Assembly: GCF_902490045.1 (NCBI RefSeq)
Contig: NZ_CABUCJ010000086.1
Span: forward strand, 1 to 10,074
Reading direction: 5' to 3'
Origin: an uncultured Anaerotruncus sp.
Lineage (GTDB): Bacteria; Bacillota; Clostridia; Oscillospirales; Ruminococcaceae
Length of the DNA stretch: 10,074 nt
Position numbers and translations under genes: made by a program. Positions 1-5,010 of this stretch are shown here, piece after piece (within the stretch, counting starts at the first letter, position 1; each line of letters starts with the position of its first letter). The notes under the pieces were generated by a model. It saw only the letters and a list, made by a program, of their open reading frames with translations. It searched no databases and was not told the DNA's origin.

Positions 1-44
1 CGCCCCTGTCTTATGCGTGCAGGCCAACTGCTGGCTCCAAACGG

Positions 45-236
45 TTATTTGGACAGCCCCTCGAGGATGTTTCCCGCGTAGCGCTCCAGCTCGGCCTGCG
101 TCTGGATGCGCTCTCCGCCGCGGTGGACCAGGTCCTGCACATAGCTCGGCAGGGCGCTGTAATACTGCTTGGCGCGCGCGTCCCTCTGCAGCAGGGCGTC
201 GAGCCCGGCGGGAAAGTTCCCGTTCACTTTTGACAT
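45..236 (-). CDS. Small hypothetical protein, 63 aa
   Basis: I do not recognise a family. The protein starts MSKVNGNFPAG and ends ILEGLSK. It has no signal peptide, membrane segment or cysteine and looks like a small soluble helical protein; the central stretch contains YYSALPSYVQDLVHRGGERI and a Gln/Glu-rich helix follows. The ATG at 236 is chosen because GAGGTG lies about 8 nt upstream. The frame stays open further upstream, but that extension (back to 482) is Arg/Pro-rich, overlaps the next gene and reads like out-of-frame translation. It lies 62 nt downstream of the cysteine-rich membrane protein gene on the same strand with no obvious terminator between, so the two may be cotranscribed. 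I see no clear terminator in the 44 bases left of the stop codon. Confidence 0.72.
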   Translation of the reverse strand: MSKVNGNFPAGLDALLQRDARAKQYYSALPSYVQDLVHRGGERIQTQAELERYAGNILEGLSK

Positions 237-298
237 CTGTTCATCACCTCGCCCTATAGTATGGGCGGGGCGGGGCCGTTCATGCAGGAAACGGAAAA

Positions 299-466
299 TC
301 AGAGCAGGCAGGGGCTGCCGATGATGCAGAGCAAAAAGAAGATGACGAGCGCGATCAGAAAGACCGCGAGGCAGCCGTCGCATCCGGACGCGCCGGAGGG
401 GCGGCGGGGACAGTTTTCCGGCCGGCAGCCGCAGTTCTCCCGGTCGGGGCAGTCGGAACAGTTCAT
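299..466 (-). CDS. Small cysteine-rich single-span membrane protein, 55 aa
   Basis: Unrecognised family. The N-terminal half (residues 1-32) is hydrophilic and has Cys at 3, 6, 12, 14, 19, 29 and 32, including two CxxC pairs (3/6 and 29/32) and a CGC. Residues 33-49 form one strongly hydrophobic segment (LAVFLIALVIFFLLCII), and the protein ends GSPCLL, giving nine Cys in 55 residues. The Arg pair before the hydrophobic segment favours a cytoplasmic N-terminal domain anchored by a C-terminal helix. The ATG at 466 is preceded by GGGAGG about 8 nt upstream, which supports this start over the longer open frame that would run through cutC. It lies 113 nt downstream of cutC, beyond a hairpin. The Cys pattern could bind metal or form disulfides, but that is inference only. 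Confidence 0.7.
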   Translation of the reverse strand: MNCSDCPDRENCGCRPENCPRRPSGASGCDGCLAVFLIALVIFFLLCIIGSPCLL

Positions 467-518
467 CAGGAATCCCTCCCATACCGATTTATATGCAAGG
501 GAGGGCGGGCAGATGAAT

Positions 519-551
519 GGCCCCCGCCGAACGGAGGGAACGGCGGGGGCC
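519..551 (-). terminator. Hairpin after cutC, probable terminator with weak U-tract
   Basis: A perfect 11-bp GC-rich stem is formed by GGCCCCCGCCG (519-529) and CGGCGGGGGCC (541-551) around an 11-nt loop. It lies 28 nt beyond the cutC stop on the minus strand. The minus-strand sequence after the stem is ATTCATCTG rather than a run of T, so termination may be partial or the hairpin may protect the mRNA 3' end. Confidence 0.55.
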
Positions 552-579
552 GGAGAATGGAATTGGGAGTAAATCGGAA

Positions 580-1332
580 TTATTTCCGCCCGAGCACCTG
601 CATGACTCCCCGCACCGTGGTTTCGTTGACGGCGAGGTAGCAGTCGTTGGAGGGCGGGAGGGCGGAGCCGAAATTCAGCGTCGGATTCAGCAGGGTCGAG
701 GGGTCGGAAACCTGCGCGGCGCCGCCAAGATGGACGCGGGAAACGCCCGTCTCCTCGACGAGGCGCAGGACGTTGCCCGCGCGCACGCCGACGCCGGCGA
801 GGACCTGGATCCGGCTGCCGTACATCTGCTGGATCGCGCGGATGGCGGGCGCTCCGGTGAGCGCGTCGGCGCAGCCGCCGCTCGTCAGCACACGGGTCAC
901 CCCGAGGGAGACGAGCTTTGACACGGCGTCGAGCATGTTTTCGGTGACGTCGATGGCCCGGTGAAAGACCGTCTCGCAGCCGCCGGTACATTCGAGGAAG
1001 CGCGCGCACCGCTCATAGTCGAGGCGGCCGTCGGCGGTCAGGAAGCCAAAGACGACGCCGTCCGCCCCCATCCGGGAGAAGCGGCGCGCGTCCTCGCACA
1101 TGACGGAAAAATCCTCGTCGGAATAGCAGAATCCCGCGCCGCGCGGACGAACCATGACGCTGACAGGCAGGGAAACCTGCTCCTTGACCAGTGCGACGAG
1201 GCCGGCGGAGGGGGTAAGCCCGCCCAGCAGGTGGGCGGATACCAGCTCGATCCGGTCGGCGCCCGCGCGTTCGGCCAGTTTGCAGTCCTCGAGCGAGCCG
1301 CAGCAAAGCTCTACGGACACGCGGTTATTCAT
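580..1332 (-). CDS. cutC: CutC family protein (annotated copper homeostasis protein)
   Basis: This is a 250-residue CutC-family TIM-barrel protein of the usual full length. Family motifs seen in order are GADRIEL (24-30), GGLTPS (37-42), VMVRPRGAGFCYSD (59-72), GADGVVFGFL (89-98), FHRAID (123-128), LTSGG (149-153) and VLAGVGVRAGNV (177-188). The ATG at 1332 has AGGAGG 7-8 nt upstream; the slightly longer open frame begins upstream of that site and overlaps the EIIA gene. CutC was named from copper sensitivity in E. coli, but its copper role is disputed and no enzymatic reaction is firmly established. Here it is the last gene of a GlcNAc PTS operon, 29 nt after EIIA with no terminator between. 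That context suggests, without proving, a role in amino-sugar or sugar-phosphate metabolism. No copper exporter or chaperone gene is nearby. Confidence 0.93.
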   Translation of the reverse strand: MNNRVSVELCCGSLEDCKLAERAGADRIELVSAHLLGGLTPSAGLVALVKEQVSLPVSVMVRPRGAGFCYSDEDFSVMCEDARRFSRMGADGVVFGFLTADGRLDYERCARFLECTGGCETVFHRAIDVTENMLDAVSKLVSLGVTRVLTSGGCADALTGAPAIRAIQQMYGSRIQVLAGVGVRAGNVLRLVEETGVSRVHLGGAAQVSDPSTLLNPTLNFGSALPPSNDCYLAVNETTVRGVMQVLGRK

Positions 1333-1361
1333 GGGAACGCCTCCTGGGGAAGAAGAGGGGC

Positions 1362-1838
1362 TCACTTCTTATAGGTGATCGCCGCCGTCTTTCCGCCCTC
1401 GGCGGGGCCGGGGCAGGCGGTCATCGACTTGATCGCGTCAAGGTTGGTGATGATGCAGGGAGACATGGGAGAAAGGCCCTGCTCCCTGATGAAGCCGATG
1501 TCCATCTCCATGATCCTGTCGCCCTTTTTGACCTTCTGGCCGACCTCGGCAAAGCACTGGAAGCCCTTGCCCTCGAGCTTGACGGTGTCGATGCCCAGAT
1601 GGACGAGGATTTCCAGCCCGTCGTCCGACTCGATGCCCATCGCGTGGAAGGTGTGGGCGATCTGGAAGATCGTCCCGTCGACGGGGGAGTAGACCGTCCC
1701 GTCGGTCGGGTCGACGGCGATGCCGTCCCCGAGCACCTTTTCCGCAAAGACAGGGTCGGGGACCTCGGTTACGGGGATCACCTTCCCGGTCAGCGGGGCC
1801 GCGATTTCAAGTTGTTTGCCTTTCAGAAAGTTCAGCAT
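1362..1838 (-). CDS. PTS glucose-family Enzyme IIA, stand-alone
   Basis: A 158-residue EIIA of the glucose/GlcNAc (Crr-like) family, a cytoplasmic protein that takes phosphate from HPr and passes it to the EIIB domain. The hallmark region is HAMGIESDDGLEILVHLGID. His80, in VHLGID, corresponds to the phosphorylated His90 of E. coli EIIA-Glc, and His65 corresponds to the supporting His75; the 15-residue spacing is kept. The N-terminal segment IAAPLTGKVIPVTEVPDPVFA and the DGTVYSPVDGTI turn are typical of the family. The ATG at 1838 has AAGGAG about 8 nt upstream. In many relatives this domain is fused to the C-terminus of NagE or PtsG; here it is a separate gene 106 nt after EIIBC, with a strong hairpin in the gap. 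The natural partner is the EIIBC just upstream, but it could also serve other permeases of the cell. Confidence 0.95.
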   Translation of the reverse strand: MLNFLKGKQLEIAAPLTGKVIPVTEVPDPVFAEKVLGDGIAVDPTDGTVYSPVDGTIFQIAHTFHAMGIESDDGLEILVHLGIDTVKLEGKGFQCFAEVGQKVKKGDRIMEMDIGFIREQGLSPMSPCIITNLDAIKSMTACPGPAEGGKTAAITYKK

Positions 1839-1889
1839 ACCCTATTCTCCTTATACTGTTGCCCGCTGCCGGGGCTTTTGATGATGCAA

Positions 1890-1923
1890 GATATCCCTCT
1901 CCGCCACAGCGGAGAGGGATATC
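1890..1923 (-). terminator. Intercistronic hairpin between EIIBC and EIIA genes
   Basis: A perfect 15-bp stem is formed by GATATCCCTCTCCGC (1890-1904) and its exact complement (1909-1923), with a CACA loop on the plus strand. It starts about 20 nt after the EIIBC stop. Downstream on the minus strand is TTGCATCATC, not a U-run, so this is either a leaky terminator or a 3'-end stabiliser that sets different message levels for EIIBC and for EIIA/CutC. No promoter is evident between the hairpin and the EIIA start. Confidence 0.6.
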
Positions 1924-1944
1924 CGAAAGACGGATACGGTTTTA

Positions 1945-3432
1945 TCAGAGGAACTTCTTCATCGCGTCGACGAGCAGCTCCGCCTTCATGCCGACGATGA
2001 CCTGAGTGACCTGGCTTCCGGCCTTCATCACGCCCGAAGCGCCGAGGGCCTTGAGGTCCTTCTCATCGATCTCCTTGTTGCTGACAAGGACGAGGCGCAG
2101 GCGGGTGATGCAGCTCTCGATCTCCTTGATGTTTTCCTTGCCGCCGAGGACCGCGATATATTTCTGGGCCAGCTCGTCGAAGCCGATGTCGTCGGCCAGC
2201 TTGCCGAAGTCCGCGGTCTCCTCGTCTTCCTCACGGCCCGGGGTCTTGAGGTCAAACTTCTTGATGACGAAGACGAACAGGAAGAAGTAGATGACCGCCA
2301 TGATCAGGCCGATGACGATCGACAGGGCGGGCTTGGTGGAAATGCCCCAGTTGAGGACCATGTCGAAGAGGCCGGCCGAGAAACCGAAGCCCATCTTGAT
2401 GCCGAGCATGACGCTGACAGCCATCGAAACGCCGGTCAGCAGGCCGTGGATCACGAAGAGGCCGGGGGCGAGGAACATGAACATGAACTCGATCGGCTCA
2501 GTGATGCCGCAGAGGAACGCCGGGATCGCGACGGAGATCATCGCGCCGCCGATGGCGGCCTTGTTCTCCTTCTTCGCGCAGAAGTACATTGCCAGCGCGG
2601 CGGCCGGCAGAGCGAACATCATGATCGGGAAGAAGCCGGCCATGTAGTTTCCGGCGGTCGGGTCGCCCGCAAAGAAGCGGTTGAGATCGCCGTGGACCAG
2701 GGTGCCGTCAGCCTTGGTGAAGTCGCCGAAGTTGAACCAGAAGTAGGAATTGAGCACGTGATGCAGGCCGACGGAGAGCAGCACGCGGTTGAAGAAGCCG
2801 TAGATCGCCGCGCCGACCGCGCCGATGCTGGAGAGGAAGCCCGCGAAGGTGTCAAGGACCTTCTGGATGAACGGCCAGACAAAGCCGAAGCCGATACCGG
2901 CAAGCAGCGTGTAAAGGCCGGTCATGATCGGGACGAAGCGGCGGCCGCCGAAGAAGGCGAGCCAGTCGGGCAGCTTGGCGCTCTTGAACTTGTTGTAGGT
3001 GACGCCCGCTATGACGCCGGCGATGATACCGCCGAAATGCGCCATATTGACCGAAGCGACGCCCGCGTAGAGGCTCTGCGCCCACGCGAAGCCGCCGGAC
3101 GCGCCGAAGAGGCCGGTGGCGCCCTCCGCAGCGGGGGTGATCAGCCAGCTGAACAGCGCGCCGGCGGTGCCGTTCATGACGTAGAAGCCGATGGCGCCCG
3201 CGAGGCCCGCGGCGCCGTTGTTGTCCTTCGCGAAGCCGATGGCGACGCCGATCGCGAAGAGCAGGGGCAGGTTGTCGAACAGCGCGGAACCCGCCGCGGA
3301 AATGAAGGGCAGGTTGAGCAGGTCGCCCTGGCCCAGACGCAGCAGCAGCGCCGCAACAGGCAGGGAGGCGATGGGCAGCATCAACGCTTTACCCAGCTTC
3401 TGGAGCTTTTGCAGGAACGTGGTCTTTTCCAT
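1945..3432 (-). CDS. nagE: PTS N-acetylglucosamine-type Enzyme IIBC permease
   Basis: A 495-residue integral membrane permease that imports sugar while phosphorylating it. The IIC domain spans about residues 1-395, with multiple hydrophobic segments. It includes GLHHVLNSYFWFNFGDF (222-238), typical of the GlcNAc branch, and GITEPIEF (309-316), a conserved motif of the glucose-superfamily IIC. An acidic linker (about 396-412) leads to a IIB domain (about 413-495) with the phosphorylated Cys441 in the CITRLRL motif. No IIA domain is fused; EIIA is the next gene. The ATG at 3432 follows AGGAGG at 7 nt. GlcNAc specificity is inferred from the IIC motif and from nagA and nagB next door; glucose or glucosamine transport cannot be excluded. 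It is 69 nt after the antiterminator gene in the same transcription unit. Confidence 0.93.
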   Translation of the reverse strand: MEKTTFLQKLQKLGKALMLPIASLPVAALLLRLGQGDLLNLPFISAAGSALFDNLPLLFAIGVAIGFAKDNNGAAGLAGAIGFYVMNGTAGALFSWLITPAAEGATGLFGASGGFAWAQSLYAGVASVNMAHFGGIIAGVIAGVTYNKFKSAKLPDWLAFFGGRRFVPIMTGLYTLLAGIGFGFVWPFIQKVLDTFAGFLSSIGAVGAAIYGFFNRVLLSVGLHHVLNSYFWFNFGDFTKADGTLVHGDLNRFFAGDPTAGNYMAGFFPIMMFALPAAALAMYFCAKKENKAAIGGAMISVAIPAFLCGITEPIEFMFMFLAPGLFVIHGLLTGVSMAVSVMLGIKMGFGFSAGLFDMVLNWGISTKPALSIVIGLIMAVIYFFLFVFVIKKFDLKTPGREEDEETADFGKLADDIGFDELAQKYIAVLGGKENIKEIESCITRLRLVLVSNKEIDEKDLKALGASGVMKAGSQVTQVIVGMKAELLVDAMKKFL

Positions 3433-3461
3433 GTGTCTACCTCCTAAAACAGTTTCTATTA

Positions 3462-3487
3462 TGTACGGGGCGAATTCCCCGTATACA
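3462..3487 (-). repeat. Intercistronic hairpin upstream of the EIIBC gene
   Basis: An inverted repeat TACGGGG (3464-3470) / CCCCGTA (3477-3483) with a 6-nt loop gives a 7-bp stem. It extends by two more pairs (3462-3463 with 3486-3487) across a 2-nt bulge. It fills the 69-nt gap between the antiterminator stop and the EIIBC start and lies upstream of the EIIBC ribosome binding site. The minus-strand sequence after it (CATAATAGAAAC) has no U-run, so it is not a convincing terminator. I find no RAT-like sequence in this gap. Confidence 0.5.
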
Positions 3488-3501
3488 GACAGAACCGGGA
3501 A

Positions 3502-4329
3502 CTACATCTGCACGAGCTGGCAGATGTGGACCGCCAAAAACGCCTTGTGATCGTCGGAAAGCTCGGCGCCGATCTCCCGTTTCATCAATTCGGAGACCGC
3601 CTGCGCCGCCCGGTAGTATTCCGTCATGTTCAGCCGGACATACTGTTTAACGGGCATCTCGAGCGGGGCGCCGCGCAGCGCGGAGCTGATCAGGCGGTTG
3701 AGGCTGGTCAGGAAATTTTTGCAGGCGGAGGAATTGGTGTCGAAGGTCCGCCCGAAGCACTGCCCGACCACGAGCACCGCCTGCTTGTAAAACCGGGCGT
3801 TTTTCATGGCGGTGTTGATGTGCTTGTTGCGGCGGGCGGAATAGAGGTGAAGGGCGATAAAGCCCTTTTCCGGTTCGCCGATGTCGACGTCGACCTCCCT
3901 GCGGATGAGCTTGGCGGCAATTTCCGCGACCTCGAACTCCCGCGAGCACATGATGGCGATCTCACCGATAAAGGGGTTGTCGATCGGCAGCCCCATCTTG
4001 AGGCGCTCAATCGCGAAGGCGATGTGGTCGTAGAGGGCGTCGTAGAGCTTGTCGTTGGTGATGTCGAGCTTCTCGCGCGCGATCTCCACGATCTCCCGGG
4101 TCACCTTCTCGACCTTTTCGATGTCGTAGTTGAGCCGCTTGATCTCGCCCGGGTTGACGTTCTCGTCAAGGATCGAAAAGACCTTGTTGTCCGGGTCGTC
4201 GCCGTTGATGAGATCGCCCCTGCGCGTACCGAACCCGACGCCCTTGCCGATCAGCACGATCTGCTTGCCGCCCGGCTCCTCGGCCAGAACCACGTTGTTG
4301 TTATAGACCTTCAACACTTTGTAGTGCAT
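3502..4329 (-). CDS. BglG/LicT/GlcT-family PRD transcription antiterminator
   Basis: A 275-residue antiterminator of the family's usual length. The N-terminal RNA-binding domain (about 1-56) carries VYNNNVVLAEE and GKGVGFGTRRGD, close to the family signature. PRD1 (about 65-170) has His102 in YDHIAFAIER and His161 in IALHLYSA, the two sites whose phosphorylation controls these proteins. PRD2 (about 171-275) keeps His268 in FLAVHICQ, but the position of its first histidine appears to be Ser209 (FLTSLNR). The unphosphorylated protein would bind the RAT RNA at 4760-4789 and block the overlapping terminator. The RAT resembles that of B. subtilis GlcT, while the neighbours imply GlcNAc as the inducing sugar. 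The ATG at 4329 follows AAGGAGG. The gene sits between HPr and EIIBC, inside the operon it appears to control. Confidence 0.93.
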   Translation of the reverse strand: MHYKVLKVYNNNVVLAEEPGGKQIVLIGKGVGFGTRRGDLINGDDPDNKVFSILDENVNPGEIKRLNYDIEKVEKVTREIVEIAREKLDITNDKLYDALYDHIAFAIERLKMGLPIDNPFIGEIAIMCSREFEVAEIAAKLIRREVDVDIGEPEKGFIALHLYSARRNKHINTAMKNARFYKQAVLVVGQCFGRTFDTNSSACKNFLTSLNRLISSALRGAPLEMPVKQYVRLNMTEYYRAAQAVSELMKREIGAELSDDHKAFLAVHICQLVQM

Positions 4330-4374
4330 GCCGCGCGCCCTCCTTCAGGCCGTTCACCGTGAAAGCCGACCGCG

Positions 4375-4395
4375 CGCGCCGCCAAAGGCGGCGCG
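4375..4395 (-). repeat. Intercistronic hairpin between HPr and antiterminator genes
   Basis: A 9-bp all-GC stem, CGCGCCGCC (4375-4383) with GGCGGCGCG (4387-4395), closes on a 3-nt loop and begins only 5 nt beyond the HPr stop codon. There is no U-run after it on the minus strand, so it is unlikely to terminate. It could protect the 3' end of a processed HPr message and let HPr accumulate above the antiterminator. Confidence 0.5.
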
Positions 4396-4399
4396 GCAC

Positions 4400-4657
4400 T
4401 TACAGGTTTTCGGTGAGGAACTTTTTGATGGCCTCGGCGGCTTCGGTCTCCCGCTCGCCGTCGACGGTGACGGTGATCTCGTCGTTCTGCTTGACGCCCA
4501 GCCCCATCAGCGCGAAGAGGCGCTTGCCGTCGGCCGACTTGCCGTTCACCGAGATGGTGGCCGCGGCGGGGAAGGACGCGATGCACTTCACGAGCAGCCC
4601 GGCGGGACGCGCGTGGATTCCGAGGGCGTCGTTTATCTTGTAGGTAAAGCTCTGCAT
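4400..4657 (-). CDS. ptsH: HPr-family phosphocarrier protein
   Basis: An 85-residue HPr, the cytoplasmic carrier passing phosphate from Enzyme I to EIIA. The phosphorylated His15 is in LGIHARPAG, and residues 49-56 (ALMGLGVK) match the conserved helix-2 region. Residue 46, which is the regulatory serine of HPr in B. subtilis and many Firmicutes, is Arg here (GKRLFALMG), so phosphorylation by HPr kinase at that site is not possible. The start at 4657 is supported by AAGGAGG about 9-10 nt upstream and by family length. A longer frame reaches back to 4795 but would run through the leader terminator. It is the first gene of the operon, directly downstream of the RAT/terminator switch, and is separated from the Enzyme I gene, which lies on the opposite strand. 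Confidence 0.94.
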   Translation of the reverse strand: MQSFTYKINDALGIHARPAGLLVKCIASFPAAATISVNGKSADGKRLFALMGLGVKQNDEITVTVDGERETEAAEAIKKFLTENL

Positions 4658-4706
4658 AAAAATGTTCCTCCTTTTGAGCGGATGCGGATGTACCGGTGAA
4701 GATCGG

Positions 4707-4768
4707 GAAAAAATAAAAGGCATAAACTTTCCGAACAATCCAAACCAATCGTCCGAAAGCTTATGCCT
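4707..4768 (-). terminator. Leader terminator controlled by antitermination
   Basis: On the minus strand AGGCATAAGCTTTC (4768-4755) pairs with GAAAGTTTATGCCT (4731-4718) through 14 consecutive pairs, one of them G-U, with a large loop between. The stem is followed at once by a U-rich tail TTTATTTTTT (4717-4708). It lies in the untranslated leader, about 50 nt before the HPr start codon. Its 5' arm overlaps the 3' part of the RAT element, so the two structures exclude each other. Confidence 0.88.
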
Positions 4769-4789
4769 GATCGCATCAGTAACATCACT
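4760..4789 (-). promoter_or_regulatory. RAT antiterminator RNA element, GlcT-like
   Basis: The minus-strand RNA contains TGTTACTGATGCGATCAGGC, which can fold as CTGAT / ATCAG with a short loop flanked by the conserved TGTTA and GGCAT segments of ribonucleic antiterminators. From memory it is very close to the GlcT target upstream of B. subtilis ptsG. It begins about 18 nt after the inferred transcription start and overlaps the following terminator by about 8 nt. Binding of the antiterminator encoded two genes downstream would allow read-through into the operon. Confidence 0.88.
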
Positions 4790-4813
4790 TTGCATCTTCT
4801 TCTGTTTGGTTTT

Positions 4814-4842
4814 AGTTTAACAGCCGAGATATATTTTGTCAA
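4814..4842 (-). promoter_or_regulatory. Promoter of the HPr-antiterminator-EIIBC-EIIA-cutC operon
   Basis: On the minus strand a perfect -35 TTGACA (4842-4837) is followed after 17 nt by a -10-like TAAACT (4819-4814). The inferred start is near 4807, just upstream of the RAT. The surrounding sequence is far more AT-rich than the genes. Confidence 0.8.
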
Positions 4843-4847
4843 TATTA

Positions 4848-4866
4848 TGTACACATTTTGTTTACA
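4848..4866. promoter_or_regulatory. Candidate operator dyad between divergent promoters
   Basis: TGTACAC-ATTTT-GTTTACA is an imperfect palindrome of 19 bp in which seven of the eight outer positions pair. It lies 5 bp upstream of the -35 box of the minus-strand operon and about 65 bp upstream of the nagB -35 box. No central CG is present, so it is not a standard CcpA cre site. A GntR- or LacI-type repressor is conceivable, but no such gene is in the window. Confidence 0.35.
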
Positions 4867-4932
4867 ATAACAGAAATTGGATGAAAAATTGTGGATTTAT
4901 CCCTAAAAAATTCTTTTTTTAAGCAAGAGCCC

Positions 4933-4960
4933 TTGTAAAGATGGTTGGAGCCACTATAAT
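4933..4960 (+). promoter_or_regulatory. Promoter of nagB-nagA-ptsI
   Basis: TTGTAA (4933-4938) and a perfect TATAAT (4955-4960) are separated by 16 bp. An A/T tract (4904-4922) just upstream could act as an UP element. The inferred start is near 4967, giving a leader of about 44 nt with no RAT or terminator. Confidence 0.8.
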
Positions 4961-4969
4961 GAAACTAAA

Positions 4970-4988
4970 CGGCCCGCGGACAGGGCCG
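4970..4988 (+). repeat. 5' leader hairpin of the nagB transcript
   Basis: CGGCCC (4970-4975) pairs with GGGCCG (4983-4988) around a 7-nt loop. It would sit almost at the 5' end of the transcript and ends 8 nt before the ribosome binding site (AGGGGG, 4997-5002). It may protect the message from 5' decay. Confidence 0.4.
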
Positions 4989-5010
4989 CAGCAAAAAGGG
5001 GGAACCGGTC

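Noticed and set aside
488..493. TATAAA as a -10 box for the 55-aa gene
   Set aside because: No convincing -35 partner at proper spacing, and it lies only about 21 nt from the start codon; too weak to annotate.
299..1009. Longer version of the 55-aa gene starting inside cutC
   Set aside because: The upstream part is Arg-rich out-of-frame sequence; the ATG at 466 has its own good ribosome binding site.
2446..3447. Plus-strand open frame (333 codons) opposite the permease gene
   Set aside because: Highly charged Glu/Arg/Gly sequence antisense to a clear membrane permease, so a shadow frame.
3433..3501. Second RAT/terminator directly in front of the permease gene
   Set aside because: A hairpin exists, but no RAT-like sequence and no U-run follow it.
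4658..4795. N-terminal extension of HPr back to position 4795
   Set aside because: It would place coding sequence across the leader terminator and RAT; HPr proteins begin at the ATG at 4657, which has a strong ribosome binding site.
4843..4932. CcpA cre site in the divergent intergenic region
   Set aside because: I looked for a TGWAA-type dyad with a central CG and found none; the only dyad present lacks the CG centre.
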